64,000 bases of DNA from Brevibacillus laterosporus (lineage in GTDB: Bacteria; Bacillota; Bacilli; Brevibacillales; Brevibacillaceae): positions 1,341,001-1,405,000 of the forward strand of contig CP033464.1 in NCBI GenBank assembly GCA_007833815.1. Reading direction: 5' to 3'. A program made the position numbers and the translations under genes. The notes under the pieces were generated by a model. The model searched no databases. It was not told the DNA's origin and worked only from the letters and a program-made list of their open reading frames with translations. Of the stretch, positions 36,975 to 46,635 are shown in pieces (position 1 is the first letter of the stretch; the number at the start of each line of letters is the position of its first letter).

Positions 36975-36992
36975 TATACCCATGGGGGTATA
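36975..36992 (+). promoter_or_regulatory. CstR-type operator, upstream copy
   Basis: TATACCC-AT-GGGGGTATA, a near-palindrome of the CsoR/CstR operator class, about 145 nt before the fusion enzyme start. Confidence 0.75.
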
Positions 36993-37049
36993 AAAAACAC
37001 TCACGTATAGGCGGAAATCAGCTAAGTCATATTTTTTTTAATCTATTTA

Positions 37050-37065
37050 ATACCCCTTGGGGTAT
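37050..37065 (+). promoter_or_regulatory. CstR-type operator, downstream copy
   Basis: ATACCCC-TT-GGGGTAT, a perfect 7-bp inverted repeat, 75 nt downstream of the first copy. The pair brackets the probable promoter of the persulfide operon, and the CstR homologue is the second gene of that operon. Confidence 0.8.
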
Positions 37066-37135
37066 AAGTTATACAATGACAGAAAAATTTACATGCAACA
37101 TAACAAAAGCTAAAAACAAAAGGGGCAAACAACTT

Positions 37136-39658
37136 ATGAAGAAAAAAATCATTATAGTAGGTGGAGTTGCAGGTGGAGCAACAGCGGCAGCAAGATTACG
37201 TCGGTTAAGTGAGAAACATGAGTTGATTATGGTTGAACGTGGAGAACATATTTCTTATGCCAATTGCGGTCTCCCTTATTATATTGGCGAGGTCATCGAG
37301 CAACGAAGCAAGCTCTTTTTACAAACAGTAGAGGGAATGTCACAACGTTTTCACATGGACATTCGAATTCGAAGCGAGGTAACTCACATTAATCGAGAAC
37401 AAAAGAAGGTTACGATTCACAATCTGCAATCGGGAGAGAGATACGAAGAAACCTATGACATTCTTATTCTGTCTCCTGGCGCGAAGCCGATTCGACCAGC
37501 TATTCCGGGCATCGATGAGGCAAAACAGCTATTTACACTACGCAGTGTTCCAGATACAGATGCGATTAAAACCTATGTAGATGAACAACAGCCTACACGC
37601 GCGGTTGTCATCGGAGGTGGATTTATTGGTGTGGAAATGGCTGAAAATCTACGTGAGCGTGGACTTGATGTTACGCTTGTCGAGATGGGTAAGCAGGTCA
37701 TGGCACCACTCGATATTGAAATGGCTGCTGTGGTACATGAGCATATGAGGGCTAAAGGCGTTACGTTACTGCTTCAGGATGGTGTAGAAGCATTTGCCGA
37801 TCAAGGGAGGATTGTTCGTTTAAGCAGTGGTCGTGAATTAGTGACAGACATGATTATTTTAGCCATTGGTGTACAACCAGAGTCTCAGCTAGCAAAGGAA
37901 GCAGGACTTTCCTTGGGAGTACGCGGAGCTGTTCGGGTCAATAAACAGATGCAAACCGATGATCCAGCGATTTACGCCATTGGTGATGCAGTAGAAGTAA
38001 CAGACTATATAAATGGTCAAGCAACGCACATACCGTTAGCTTGGCCAGCCAATCGACAAGGACGCTTAGTAGCGGATCATATTAATGGACTTGATGTTCA
38101 ATACAACGGCACGCTAGGTACTTCCATAGCCAAAGTATTTGATCTCACTGTAGCTACAACAGGAAATAACGAAAAAACGTTATTGCGCACTGGACTTGAA
38201 TATACAGCAATCCATGTACATCCAAGTTCTCATGCTGGTTATTACCCCGGGGCAGCACCTATCTGGATGAAACTATTATTTGATAAAACCACAGGTAAAA
38301 TCTACGGAGCGCAGGCAATTTCAGCGGATGGGGCCGACAAACGGATCGACGTGCTTGCAACAGCGATTAAAGGTGGTTTAACCATTCATGATCTACCTGA
38401 TCTGGAATTGGCTTATGCACCTCCGTATTCCTCTGCTAAAGATCCCGTTAATATGGTAGGGTACGTAGCGAGCAACATTGCTTATGGCTTAGTAGATATT
38501 GTCCAGTGGCATGAGATTGATCAGATTGTGGCAGATGGTGGTTTGCTGGTTGATGTACGTGAGCCAATTGAAAGAGAAACAGGCTTTATTAAAGGCTCTA
38601 TCAATATTCCACTACCAGAGCTACGCAATCGTCTAACTGAACTGCCAAAGGATCAAACCATCTATGTATCCTGCCAAGTAGGATTGCGCGGATACTTAGC
38701 CGCACGTCTGCTTAGCGAGTACGGCTATCAGGTGAAAAATGTAGATGGTGGCTTTAAAACATATCGTATGGGAAAATCGATAGAAGAGACGTTTACCCCT
38801 GATAAAGAAGAAGGAACACCAGTGGTAAGCAATCAACCTGTGAATCATTCATTAAAGGACCAATCAAAGCAACCCGAATTATCACTATCCAACATAGACA
38901 AATCGACAATTACCATTGACGCATGTGGGTTACAATGCCCAGGACCAATTATGCAAGTCTTCCAAGCTGTATCACGCGCTCAGGAGGGGCAAACAATTGA
39001 AGTGAAAGCCACTGATCCTGGATTCATGGCTGATATTGCAGCATGGTGCGACAAAACAGGGAATACCCTCCTTTCCTCCGAATATAGCAATAAAGTAGCC
39101 CATGTTTTTATTCAAAAAGGTACAAATAAGCCTTCATCTATCGCAGAAGCTGCTATACAAAAGGCAAGCTATGAAAAGCAAATAGATAAAGATGGGGCGA
39201 CGATGGTCGTGTTTAGTGGTGACTTAGATAAAGCGATGGCTTCGTTTATCATTGCCTCAGGAGCGGCTGCCATGGGTAAAAAGGTGACAATGTTCTTCAC
39301 TTTTTGGGGACTAAACATTTTGCGCCGCGAACATGCTCCGGTTGTGGAGAAGGATACGCTTGAAAAGATGTTTGGAATGATGATGCCAAAAGGGGCAAAT
39401 AAACTAACCTTGTCGAAAATGAACATGGCAGGAATGGGTACGAAAATGATGCAACATGTAATGGAAAAGAAAAATGTAGACTCCTTGGAGACGTTAATGA
39501 AGAATGCCCAAGCAGCAGGCGTCAAATTGGTAGCTTGCGCCATGAGTATGGATATCATGGGGATTAAACAAGAAGAATTAATTGACGGAGTAGATGTAGC
39601 GGGCGTTGCTTCGTACTTGAGCGATGCGCAGGACTCTGGACTTAATCTATTTATCTAA
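37136..39658 (+). CDS. CoA-disulfide reductase / rhodanese / TusA / DsrE-like fusion protein
   Basis: An 840-residue multidomain protein for reactive sulfur handling. Residues 1-450: FAD/NAD(P)H pyridine nucleotide-disulfide oxidoreductase with GGVAGGATAAARLRR and the single active Cys44 of CoA-disulfide reductases (NCGLPYY). About 470-560: rhodanese domain with Cys513 (SCQVGLRGY). About 590-665: TusA-like carrier with Cys597 and Cys601 (CGLQCPGP). About 680-840: DsrE/DsrF-like domain with Cys801 (KLVACAMSMDIMG). Inferred task: reduce CoA per- or disulfides and relay sulfane sulfur between domains. ATG 37136 follows AAAAGGGG; the frame opens earlier at 37076, inside the operator region. Confidence 0.88.
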   Translation: MKKKIIIVGGVAGGATAAARLRRLSEKHELIMVERGEHISYANCGLPYYIGEVIEQRSKLFLQTVEGMSQRFHMDIRIRSEVTHINREQKKVTIHNLQSGERYEETYDILILSPGAKPIRPAIPGIDEAKQLFTLRSVPDTDAIKTYVDEQQPTRAVVIGGGFIGVEMAENLRERGLDVTLVEMGKQVMAPLDIEMAAVVHEHMRAKGVTLLLQDGVEAFADQGRIVRLSSGRELVTDMIILAIGVQPESQLAKEAGLSLGVRGAVRVNKQMQTDDPAIYAIGDAVEVTDYINGQATHIPLAWPANRQGRLVADHINGLDVQYNGTLGTSIAKVFDLTVATTGNNEKTLLRTGLEYTAIHVHPSSHAGYYPGAAPIWMKLLFDKTTGKIYGAQAISADGADKRIDVLATAIKGGLTIHDLPDLELAYAPPYSSAKDPVNMVGYVASNIAYGLVDIVQWHEIDQIVADGGLLVDVREPIERETGFIKGSINIPLPELRNRLTELPKDQTIYVSCQVGLRGYLAARLLSEYGYQVKNVDGGFKTYRMGKSIEETFTPDKEEGTPVVSNQPVNHSLKDQSKQPELSLSNIDKSTITIDACGLQCPGPIMQVFQAVSRAQEGQTIEVKATDPGFMADIAAWCDKTGNTLLSSEYSNKVAHVFIQKGTNKPSSIAEAAIQKASYEKQIDKDGATMVVFSGDLDKAMASFIIASGAAAMGKKVTMFFTFWGLNILRREHAPVVEKDTLEKMFGMMMPKGANKLTLSKMNMAGMGTKMMQHVMEKKNVDSLETLMKNAQAAGVKLVACAMSMDIMGIKQEELIDGVDVAGVASYLSDAQDSGLNLFI

Positions 39659-39701
39659 AGAGAACAGACAAACAAAGAATGAATAAGCGAGGTGAAACGG
39701 T

Positions 39702-39962
39702 ATGGACTATAATGATTCCGTAAAAAACCGCTTGAAACGAGTCGAAGGTCAAGTACGCGGCGTGCTGAAGATGATGGAAGAAGATAAGGATTGTCGAGAT
39801 GTCGTTACGCAACTCTCTGCCGTCCGCACTGCTGTAGATCGTGTTATTGGATTAGTCGTAGCGAGTAATCTGGAGCATTGTATTCGGGAAGAGTTAGAAA
39901 AGGGAAATGATCCTGAGCAGGTCATTAAACAAGCGGTAGATATACTGGTTAAAAGTAGATAG
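39702..39962 (+). CDS. cstR: CstR-type persulfide-sensing repressor (CsoR family)
   Basis: An 86-residue DUF156/CsoR-family four-helix repressor. Cys31 (KDCRD) and Cys60 (LEHCIRE) match CstR, and position 56, which is His in copper-sensing CsoR, is Asn as in CstR. It should therefore respond to persulfides or polysulfides by Cys31-Cys60' crosslinking, and not to Cu(I). It follows the sulfur-relay fusion enzyme by 43 nt, and two matching operators precede that enzyme. The gene name rests on these residues plus context. Confidence 0.87.
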   Translation: MDYNDSVKNRLKRVEGQVRGVLKMMEEDKDCRDVVTQLSAVRTAVDRVIGLVVASNLEHCIREELEKGNDPEQVIKQAVDILVKSR

Positions 39963-39992
39963 ATTTCATATAGGTTATTGTTTTGTGTACAC

Positions 39993-40027
39993 AACCCGGA
40001 CGCAGCTCCGGGTTATTTTATTTTTTC
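39993..40027 (+). terminator. Terminator after cstR
   Basis: AACCCGGA - CGCAGC - TCCGGGTT followed by ATTTTATTTTTT. Confidence 0.85.
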
Positions 40028-40125
40028 TAAAAGGACATGGACGTAAGCAGCATCTCGGTTCATTCTTTTCAAATAAGTAGCAACTATATTATTTTACAAA
40101 TAAACATACTATTTGATGTGAAGTT

Positions 40126-40134
40126 TGTTATAAT
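40126..40134 (+). promoter_or_regulatory. Extended -10 promoter of the NSS transporter gene
   Basis: TG-T-TATAAT extended -10 element, 33 nt before the start codon. Confidence 0.6.
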
Positions 40135-40166
40135 GTACGGAAATCAAATGCAATGAGGAGAAAAAA

Positions 40167-41507
40167 ATGTCAAAAAGTGAACAGTGGACTTCAAAGTTAG
40201 GTTTTATTTTGGCTGCCGCAGGATCAGCAATTGGACTAGGGGCTATTTGGAAATTCCCTTATGTCGCTGGTACGAGTGGAGGAGGGGCCTTTTTCTTACT
40301 GTTTTTGTTATTTACGCTGTTGCTAGGTACTCCTTTATTATTAGGAGAACTAATTGTTGGACGCAGCACAGGAAAAGATGCTGTTTCCGCCTACAAAGCC
40401 ATCGCTCCTAATACTCCATGGCACTGGGTCGGTAGATTAGGCATCGCTACTTGTTTTATTTTGCTATCATTCTACAGTGTTGTAGGTGGCTGGATTCTTC
40501 TTTATTTTATTAAAAGCATAACGGGACAATTGATTGGCCAAGGACTAGATTATAATCAATTGTTCGGTCAAACCATTTCGGACTCATGGTTAGTGTTATC
40601 TGTTCAATTTTTATTTATGATGATTACGATTTTGGTTGTGTCCCGAGGAGTTTCGAATGGGATCGAAAAAGCTAATAAATATATGATGCCTGCACTATTT
40701 GTGATTTTTATTGCTCTTATTTTTCGCTCAGTTACGTTGCCAGGAGCTTGGGAAGGAATTACATTCTTCCTACAACCAGATTTTAGTGAACTATCTTCTA
40801 AATCAATTTTGTATGCGCTAGGCCAAGCTTTCTTCTCGTTAAGTATAGGTGTGTCGGTGATGGTTACATTCAGCTCCTACCTGCCAAAGAACGAGAGCTT
40901 GCCAAAGTCCACAGTTTCTATTGTAAGTTTAACCATTGTTATCTCATTGCTAGCTGGATTGGCGATCTTCCCAGCAGTTTTCTCACTAGGAATGAAGCCA
41001 ACGGAGGGGCCTGGGCTTTTATTTGTGGTCTTGCCAGCAGTGTTTGAACATATTCCGTTCGGAGCATTTTTCTTGACCATATTCTTGTTATTGTTCTTGT
41101 TTGCTACCTTAACTTCAGCATTCTCCATGCTAGAAATTAGTGTAGCAGCGATTACAAAGGGCAATCAGGCAAAACGCGCTTCAGCTGCTTGGAAAGTGGG
41201 CCTATTGATTTTTGTGTTAGGAATTCCTTCTGCATTAGCATTTGGAGTACTAAGTGATGTAACGATTTTCGGAAAAAGCTTCTTTGATGCAGCCGACTTT
41301 TTAGTAAGTAATATCTTAATGCCTCTTGGGGCTTTGCTTATCTCTATTTTTGTGGCGTGGAAAATGAAACGAGATATCTTGCTAGCAGAAGTAAAACAAG
41401 GTACAACAGGTAGCTTCGTCTGGTTCAAAGCTTGGTATTTTCTCTTAAAATATGTAGTCCCTGTAGCTATTATCGTTGTATTTATTAGCTTGGTATTCGG
41501 ATTGTAG
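40167..41507 (+). CDS. Sodium-dependent NSS/SNF family transporter
   Basis: A 446-residue sodium-coupled symporter of the neurotransmitter:sodium symporter (LeuT) family. About eleven to twelve helices; the unwound TM1 signature [20 protein letters not shown] is at about 15-35, followed by [31 protein letters not shown]6-like region and the C-terminal end are complete. Likely imports an amino acid; the exact substrate is not predictable. Single-gene unit with own promoter and terminator; AATGAGGAG precedes ATG 40167. Confidence 0.9.
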   Translation: MSKSEQWTSKLGFILAAAGSAIGLGAIWKFPYVAGTSGGGAFFLLFLLFTLLLGTPLLLGELIVGRSTGKDAVSAYKAIAPNTPWHWVGRLGIATCFILLSFYSVVGGWILLYFIKSITGQLIGQGLDYNQLFGQTISDSWLVLSVQFLFMMITILVVSRGVSNGIEKANKYMMPALFVIFIALIFRSVTLPGAWEGITFFLQPDFSELSSKSILYALGQAFFSLSIGVSVMVTFSSYLPKNESLPKSTVSIVSLTIVISLLAGLAIFPAVFSLGMKPTEGPGLLFVVLPAVFEHIPFGAFFLTIFLLLFLFATLTSAFSMLEISVAAITKGNQAKRASAAWKVGLLIFVLGIPSALAFGVLSDVTIFGKSFFDAADFLVSNILMPLGALLISIFVAWKMKRDILLAEVKQGTTGSFVWFKAWYFLLKYVVPVAIIVVFISLVFGL

Positions 41508-41540
41508 AATAACCTACCAGAAAACAGATTATCGATATAA

Positions 41541-41583
41541 AAAAGCTCTCCCCGTAGTGTAATTGCTATGTGGAGAGCTTTTG
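41541..41583. terminator. Terminator between the NSS transporter gene and dps
   Basis: AAAAGCTCTCC ... GGAGAGCTTTT stem with T/A flanks on both sides; convergent genes. Confidence 0.85.
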
Positions 41584-41613
41584 TATCTATTTAAGGGTGC
41601 TACAGATTACTTA

Positions 41614-42075
41614 TTATTTACCGAGATAGGAGTTTAACATCCAAATATGTTTTTGCAGATCAGTAAGAGTACCGAGCAACATATCGCTAGTGCTCTCATC
41701 ACCAGCTTCTTGAGCGACTTCCATGCCTTTTTGGCACTCATTGCTCAAAGTTTGGAAGTCAACAATGATTGCTTGTACCATTTCTTCAGCGGATTCCTTA
41801 CAGGAAGACTCTTGAATAGTTGAAAGTGTTGCGTATTCTGTTAATGTCGCTGCTGGCTTACCACCAATAGCTAGAACGCGCTCACCCAAATCATCAATTC
41901 TAGTTGTTGCTTCGTTAAACAATTCTTCAAATTTTTCATGTAAAGTGAAGAAGTGAGGGCCTTTCACATACCAGTGATAGTTATGCAATTTAACAAATAG
42001 AACATTCCAGTTTGCTACTTGGCGATTAAGAACGTCGATTACTTTCTGATTGCTTACCATTACTTGTTGTGCCAT
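41614..42075 (-). CDS. dps: Dps family ferritin-like DNA-protection protein
   Basis: A 153-residue Dps/MrgA-type miniferritin that oxidises Fe(II) with hydrogen peroxide and shields DNA. The intersubunit ferroxidase residues are in [42 protein letters not shown] (residues about 26-67), with His31, His34, Asp/Glu in HEKFEE. A PerR-type box covers its promoter region. RBS GGGAGC precedes the ATG. MrgA or Dps naming is interchangeable on this evidence. Confidence 0.92.
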   Translation of the reverse strand: MAQQVMVSNQKVIDVLNRQVANWNVLFVKLHNYHWYVKGPHFFTLHEKFEELFNEATTRIDDLGERVLAIGGKPAATLTEYATLSTIQESSCKESAEEMVQAIIVDFQTLSNECQKGMEVAQEAGDESTSDMLLGTLTDLQKHIWMLNSYLGK

Positions 42076-42109
42076 AGAAGAACAGCTCCCTTTTATAATT
42101 TGTATTACT

Positions 42110-42124
42110 TTATATTAATTATAA
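42110..42124 (-). promoter_or_regulatory. PerR box upstream of dps
   Basis: Read on the minus strand, TTATAATTAATATAA matches the PerR consensus TTATAATNATTATAA with one mismatch. It overlaps a possible -10 hexamer (TATAAT) of dps. Confidence 0.72.
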
Positions 42125-42190
42125 ATTAATAATAATACTAATTAACTCTAATGTCCAGTCTTTTTTGTGAAAAGAATGTGAAGTTTGACC

Positions 42191-42226
42191 AAGACCTTCT
42201 CCTCACATAAGATGGTCTTTTTTTAT
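42191..42226 (+). terminator. Orphan terminator on the plus strand
   Basis: AAGACC-T-TCT ... AAGA-T-GGTCTT followed by TTTTTTA. No plus-strand gene ends here; the gene to the left is dps, transcribed leftward. Confidence 0.65.
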
Positions 42227-42350
42227 GTTTTCATGCATGTAAGACAGGTAAATTACTGAGTACCATAATGAGTAATTATATACTTATATGTAATGGAGTA
42301 TTTTGGTGAAAAGTTATCATTTTAAAAACAGACATATGGATATCGAATGT

Positions 42351-42379
42351 TTGGAAAGGTAAGACTCGTATGATATGAT
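42351..42379 (+). promoter_or_regulatory. Promoter of the YisL-like gene
   Basis: TTGGAA (42351-42356) and TATGAT (42374-42379), 17-bp spacer. Confidence 0.55.
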
Positions 42380-42423
42380 TAGCTGGAAATGAAAAAATGG
42401 AAAAAAGCATAGGGGGTTACTAA

Positions 42424-42777
42424 ATGAGGTATGAAGCTATATTGGCATCGCATGTAGGTGGCTGGGAAGCTGCACTTGTATTACTGATTCTTGCCTATGT
42501 ACTTTACAGATTAGATAAAAACAAAATTGCTAAAATCCTACATATGATACTTCGACTCATGTATATCATAATCGTAGTATTCGGAGCCATGCTCTTGTTC
42601 AAATTTTACATGGGAGACTTCCGACTCATCATAAAAGGTATCTTGGGTGTCTGTACTATCGGCTTGATGGAAATGGCACTTGTGCGTGCAGATAAACGTA
42701 AGCCGAATTTTGTTTTCTTTATTGGTTCATTAGTTTTGCTAGTGATCGTTGTATTAATTGGCTACAGAATTTTTTAG
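42424..42777 (+). CDS. yisL: YisL family (DUF1516) membrane protein
   Basis: A 117-residue integral membrane protein with four hydrophobic segments. The chain HVGGWEAALVLLILAYVL, KILHMILRLMYIIIVVFGAMLLF and FRLIIKGILGVCTIGLMEMALVRADK matches the DUF1516/YisL family, of unknown function and largely restricted to Bacillales. AGGGGG precedes ATG 42424. It stands alone between a promoter and a terminator. Confidence 0.85.
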   Translation: MRYEAILASHVGGWEAALVLLILAYVLYRLDKNKIAKILHMILRLMYIIIVVFGAMLLFKFYMGDFRLIIKGILGVCTIGLMEMALVRADKRKPNFVFFIGSLVLLVIVVLIGYRIF

Positions 42778-42800
42778 TTATAGGTAACAGAATAATTGAT

Positions 42801-42843
42801 CAAAGGGATGATTCTACTTTTGGTAGGGTGATCCTTTTTATTT
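42801..42843 (+). terminator. Terminator after the YisL-like gene
   Basis: AAAGGGATGATTCTAC - TTTTG - GTAGGGTGATCCTTTTT, imperfect stem with T-tract. Confidence 0.7.
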
Positions 42844-43041
42844 TGCTTACTAATATCATCTTTATATTACCTATTTGAACAAAATTTATAATTGTTCTTA
42901 ATTTCGTGACTTTGACATCTTGTTTTTTGCCCAAATCTCTTTTATGGTTTAAATTGACAAAATTTCTATTACGTAAGCTTCAAAAAGGAATGCAATCATT
43001 ATTTTTTGTTTACTTACATAGTAGGTTTGTCCAATAGGCAT

Positions 43042-43083
43042 ACTTCAAATGACCACATGATTAATGTAAACGGCGTTTGAAGT
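43042..43083 (+). promoter_or_regulatory. Inverted repeat abutting the ptsG ribosome site
   Basis: ACTTCAAA (43042-43049) is repeated inverted as TTTGAAGT (43076-43083), with an inner ACAT-GATTA-ATGT hairpin. The 3' arm adjoins the AGAGGAGG ribosome site, so the fold could modulate translation or be an operator. AAACG-G-CGTTT inside it recalls a catabolite-response element but misses key positions. Confidence 0.45.
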
Positions 43084-43098
43084 AGAGGAGGTTCGTAC

Positions 43099-45126
43099 AT
43101 GTTCAAAAAGATCTTTGGGGTGTTGCAACAAGTAGGAAAAGCACTTATGCTTCCAGTTGCCATCCTGCCAGCAGCTGGGATTCTCCTAGCATTCGGTAAT
43201 GCTTTGCAAAATCCGGCTTTGTTGGAGCAATTACCTTTCTTATCAGGACCAGCGCTCCAGTTAGTCGCAAAAGTAATGGAAGAAGCGGGCTCCATCATTT
43301 TTGGAAACCTAGCTCTCTTATTTGCGGTTGGTGTAGCCATTGGATTAGCAGGTGGTGAAGGTGTAGCTGGATTAGCTGCAATCATTGGTTTTTTAATTAT
43401 GAATCAGGTTATGGGTGTCTTCCTTGGTGTTACTGCTGAAATGGCACAGACTGATAAAGCCTATGCGATGGTGCTTGGAATTCCTACCCTGCAAACAGGC
43501 GTATTCGGCGGGATTATTATGGGTGTCATTGCCGCCAATCTTTACCGGAAATTTTATAACATTGAATTACCTCCATTCCTAGGCTTCTTTGCCGGAAAAC
43601 GCTTTGTTCCGATTGTTACAGCGGTTGCAGCTTTAGTGACAGGTCTTATACTTATCTTTATTTGGCCGCCTATTCAAGCAGGTCTTAATGCGTTTTCACA
43701 TGTCATGCTGGATTCTAATCCAACCTTGGCTGCATTTGTGTTTGGTCTTATAGAACGTTCTCTTATTCCGTTTGGTTTACATCATATCTTCTATTCACCA
43801 TTCTGGTTTGAGTTCGGGGAGTACGTAAATAAAGCAGGACAAGTTGTCCGCGGGGATCAAGCGATCTTTTTTGCCCAAGTGAAGGATAATGTACAGTTAA
43901 CAGCAGGAACATTTATGACAGGAAAGTATCCGTTTATGATGTTCGGCTTGCCAGCAGCGGCTTTGGCTATTTACCATACAGCTCGTCCTGAAAATAAGAA
44001 AATGGTAGCTGGGATTATGGGATCGGCTGCCCTTACCGCCTTCTTGACCGGGATTACAGAGCCGATCGAATTCTCATTCTTATTCGTAGCCCCCGTATTA
44101 TTTGCTATTCATGCTGTTTTTGCTGGGCTTTCTTTCATGGTAATGCAAATCCTGAATGTTAAGATTGGTATGACCTTCTCTGGGGGGATTATTGACTACT
44201 TATTGTTCGGTGTGTTGCCTAATAAAACACAGTGGTGGTTAGTAATTCCAGTAGGTTTAGTACTTGCTGTTATCTATTATTTCGGATTCCGTTTTGCTAT
44301 TCAAAAGTGGAATCTAAAAACACCGGGCCGACAAGATGAGGTAGAGGTTCAAAGTGGTAATATCCAATCCTCGGGACTAGCAGCAGATGTATTGGAAGCA
44401 TTGGGTGGTAGTCCTAATATTAGTAATCTAGATGCATGTATTACTCGTTTACGAGTATCCGTTAAAGATAGTAAGAATGTAAATAAGGAACAATTGAAAA
44501 GGCTTGGAGCAGCGGGAGTTCTAGAGGTTGGTAACAATATTCAAGCGATCTTTGGACCAAAATCAGATCAATTAAAGGAACAGATTAAGGATGTTATGGC
44601 AGGACGTACGCCGGTTGAGAAATCAGCTAGTAAGCCAGCTCCACAACATGCACCGGCGGAGACGAAAGCATCTACAATCTTTGTTTCACCATTGGAAGGC
44701 AAGATGTTAGAGTTAACAGAGGTGCCAGACCAAGTCTTCTCGCAAAAGATGATGGGTGATGGTTTTGCTATTGAACCTACCAATGGAGAGGTTGTATCTC
44801 CTGTGGATGGGACAATCGTTACCTTCTTCCCGACCAAGCATGCGATTGGTATCGCTGCAAATGATGGCCGTGAAATTTTGATCCACTTTGGACTTGATAC
44901 GGTGAAACTAGAGGGAGAAGGTTTTGAGGCTCTAGCTCAAGAAGGAGATAAGGTCACAGCAGGACAACCATTACTACGTGTTCAATTAGCGGATGTAAAG
45001 GGAAAAGTACCGTCAGTGATTACACCAGTTATCTTTACCAATTTACAAGAAGGGGAAAAGGTTATTTTTAAACCTGGTTCCTTGGTAAAACGTGGAGAAG
45101 AAAATATCATTTCCATAGAAAAATAG
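43099..45126 (+). CDS. ptsG: Glucose-specific PTS enzyme IICBA (PtsG)
   Basis: A 675-residue membrane permease that imports and phosphorylates glucose. EIIC covers about 1-400, with the close Bacillus-like [30 protein letters not shown] start and [22 protein letters not shown] has phosphocysteine Cys447 (DACITRLRV); EIIA has the phospho-His596 ([10 protein letters not shown]). Domain order C-B-A is that of PtsG. AGGAGG precedes ATG 43099. A related sugar such as N-acetylglucosamine cannot be wholly excluded, but similarity points to glucose. Confidence 0.93.
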   Translation: MFKKIFGVLQQVGKALMLPVAILPAAGILLAFGNALQNPALLEQLPFLSGPALQLVAKVMEEAGSIIFGNLALLFAVGVAIGLAGGEGVAGLAAIIGFLIMNQVMGVFLGVTAEMAQTDKAYAMVLGIPTLQTGVFGGIIMGVIAANLYRKFYNIELPPFLGFFAGKRFVPIVTAVAALVTGLILIFIWPPIQAGLNAFSHVMLDSNPTLAAFVFGLIERSLIPFGLHHIFYSPFWFEFGEYVNKAGQVVRGDQAIFFAQVKDNVQLTAGTFMTGKYPFMMFGLPAAALAIYHTARPENKKMVAGIMGSAALTAFLTGITEPIEFSFLFVAPVLFAIHAVFAGLSFMVMQILNVKIGMTFSGGIIDYLLFGVLPNKTQWWLVIPVGLVLAVIYYFGFRFAIQKWNLKTPGRQDEVEVQSGNIQSSGLAADVLEALGGSPNISNLDACITRLRVSVKDSKNVNKEQLKRLGAAGVLEVGNNIQAIFGPKSDQLKEQIKDVMAGRTPVEKSASKPAPQHAPAETKASTIFVSPLEGKMLELTEVPDQVFSQKMMGDGFAIEPTNGEVVSPVDGTIVTFFPTKHAIGIAANDGREILIHFGLDTVKLEGEGFEALAQEGDKVTAGQPLLRVQLADVKGKVPSVITPVIFTNLQEGEKVIFKPGSLVKRGEENIISIEK

Positions 45127-45159
45127 TCAGCTATAGCAAGCTAAAAGGCTATAAGTATA

Positions 45160-45196
45160 AAAAAATCGGCAGAGCATAGTAGCTCTGCCGATTTTT
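45160..45196. terminator. Terminator between ptsG and the histidine kinase gene
   Basis: AAAAATCGGCAGAGC - ATAGTA - GCTCTGCCGATTTTT; perfect 15-bp stem usable in both directions. Confidence 0.9.
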
Positions 45197-45207
45197 AGTT
45201 TGGTGCA

Positions 45208-46635
45208 TTAAATAATTGGTTTGGGTAAACGAATAACCAAAATGGTAGTTTCGGTGTCATTAGAGGTGAGTTTGATTGTCCCCCCATGCTTGGTCACGAT
45301 TCGTTTAGCAATAGATAAGCCAAGACCTGTTCCACCTTCACTTGCTCGGGAAGAATCAGCTCGAACAAATGGTTCAAAAATATTTTCTTTAATATCTTCG
45401 GAAATACCGATTCCATCATCAGCAATCATAATAACTACGTGATATTTTTCTTCTGATAACGATATGCGCATGGTTGTTCCAGCAGGGTTATATTTAATCG
45501 CATTTACCAATAAATTACTTAATACGCGAGTTATTTGAATACGGTCAAAGTACAGATATATTTCTCGTTCCGGTATATCTAATTGTAAATGAAATTGCTT
45601 ATCCAGCATTTCTGTATAATGCAACACAACCATATCACGGACAAACTCTGTAATCTCTTCTAGACGTAAATGTAATTTGTACTCCGGGGCATCTAATGTA
45701 AGAAGTTCAAACAGGTTGTTAATGAGATGGTTTACCCGAATTGATTTTTGATAGATATACTCTAAATATCGCTGTTTTCGCTCTTCGTCCGTGGCCATGC
45801 CTTCTTTCAAGGCCTTGGCATACCCTTGAATACTGGTGATCGGTGTTTTCAAATCATGGGAGATATCCATTAACATACGCTGTTTGCCTTTTTCCAACAC
45901 TTCATTTTCGCGGCGCGTCTCTTCCAATACATTCGCCATATAGTTAAAAGTATCACGGATTTGCACGAATTCATGCTCGGCCTTTAAGTGAATGCGGGCA
46001 CTATAGTCACCATCCGTCATCTTTGTCAGTGCATCTAAAATGATAATCAGTGGATTTTTGATACGGCGAGCGGTCCAGTAAATATATAACACAATGAAAA
46101 CAAGCATAATCATAGCGAACATGCCTAAATAGGACATAAAGCTTTTAGCAAACGGATCAAAAATATATGCCTGTTTAATATCCTTAGATACGAGTATATT
46201 ATCTCTAGGTATTTTTAGTAATAAATACTGCTTTCCTTGATCAAAAGTATTCTGGTACATCGAGTAGTAATAGGGCTGTTGATCATGATTTTGTAAAAGA
46301 TCGAATAATTGGTTCTCTGAATAGTGATTCATATCATCAGATTTTTTACCATAAACCTGTACGAGTTGTTTATTAGAATCAAGATGTTCTAGCCAGCCTC
46401 CGATACTTTCCAATTGAGGAAGTAGCTCTTTACGTTGATCTTCCTGTTTGTAATTAGAAGCGTCAATCTTTACATCAACAATATCCATATTTTCTAGACG
46501 GTTGGCAGCAACGTTGAGAATATAGATGGCAAGTCCAATTAAAACAACCATGAGTAAAAAATTAAAGATAAAGTAATCAAGGATGAGGGAAGTATAGAGG
46601 CTTCGTGATTTTTTACGCTCCAACCATTTTTTCAA
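45208..46635 (-). CDS. Sensor histidine kinase (OmpR-partner type)
   Basis: A 475-residue membrane kinase read from TTG 46635; the frame is open to GTG 46704, but that start has no ribosome site and lies deep in the response regulator gene. TTG 46623 is another option; no ATG is available. Two membrane segments (about 20-45 and 160-180) flank a roughly 115-residue extracytoplasmic sensor, then HAMP, HisKA (DISHDLKTPITSI) and HATPase_c (NLLVNAIKYNP, DDGIGI, GTGLGLSIAKRI). Translationally coupled to the upstream regulator, whose end it overlaps. Signal unknown. Confidence 0.87.
   Translation of the reverse strand: MKKWLERKKSRSLYTSLILDYFIFNFLLMVVLIGLAIYILNVAANRLENMDIVDVKIDASNYKQEDQRKELLPQLESIGGWLEHLDSNKQLVQVYGKKSDDMNHYSENQLFDLLQNHDQQPYYYSMYQNTFDQGKQYLLLKIPRDNILVSKDIKQAYIFDPFAKSFMSYLGMFAMIMLVFIVLYIYWTARRIKNPLIIILDALTKMTDGDYSARIHLKAEHEFVQIRDTFNYMANVLEETRRENEVLEKGKQRMLMDISHDLKTPITSIQGYAKALKEGMATDEERKQRYLEYIYQKSIRVNHLINNLFELLTLDAPEYKLHLRLEEITEFVRDMVVLHYTEMLDKQFHLQLDIPEREIYLYFDRIQITRVLSNLLVNAIKYNPAGTTMRISLSEEKYHVVIMIADDGIGISEDIKENIFEPFVRADSSRASEGGTGLGLSIAKRIVTKHGGTIKLTSNDTETTILVIRLPKPII

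Larger units (their letters stand above)
42076..42423. other. Intergenic region dps / yisL-like gene
   Basis: A 348-nt divergent intergenic region. It holds the PerR-type box, a plus-strand terminator hairpin with no visible source gene, and the promoter of the YisL-like gene. Nothing else was identified. Confidence 0.6.
42778..43098. other. Intergenic region and leader of ptsG
   Basis: About 320 nt. Terminator of the YisL-like gene at the left, a TTGACA at 42954-42959 without a good -10, and a hairpin next to the ptsG ribosome site at the right. I found no clear RAT sequence for a GlcT-type antiterminator. Confidence 0.5.

Noticed and set aside
37076-37135. Upstream extension of the sulfur-relay fusion protein
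   Set aside because: The extra 20 residues begin within ten bases of a CstR operator, lack a ribosome site, and the Rossmann fold starts properly at ATG 37136.
39702-39962. Copper sensor CsoR
   Set aside because: The His ligand position is Asn56 and the neighbourhood is sulfur-transfer, not copper export.
43066-43082. cre-like site (TGTAAACG..) before ptsG
   Set aside because: The left half fits the catabolite-response element but the right half does not; the segment is better explained as part of the inverted repeat at the ribosome site.
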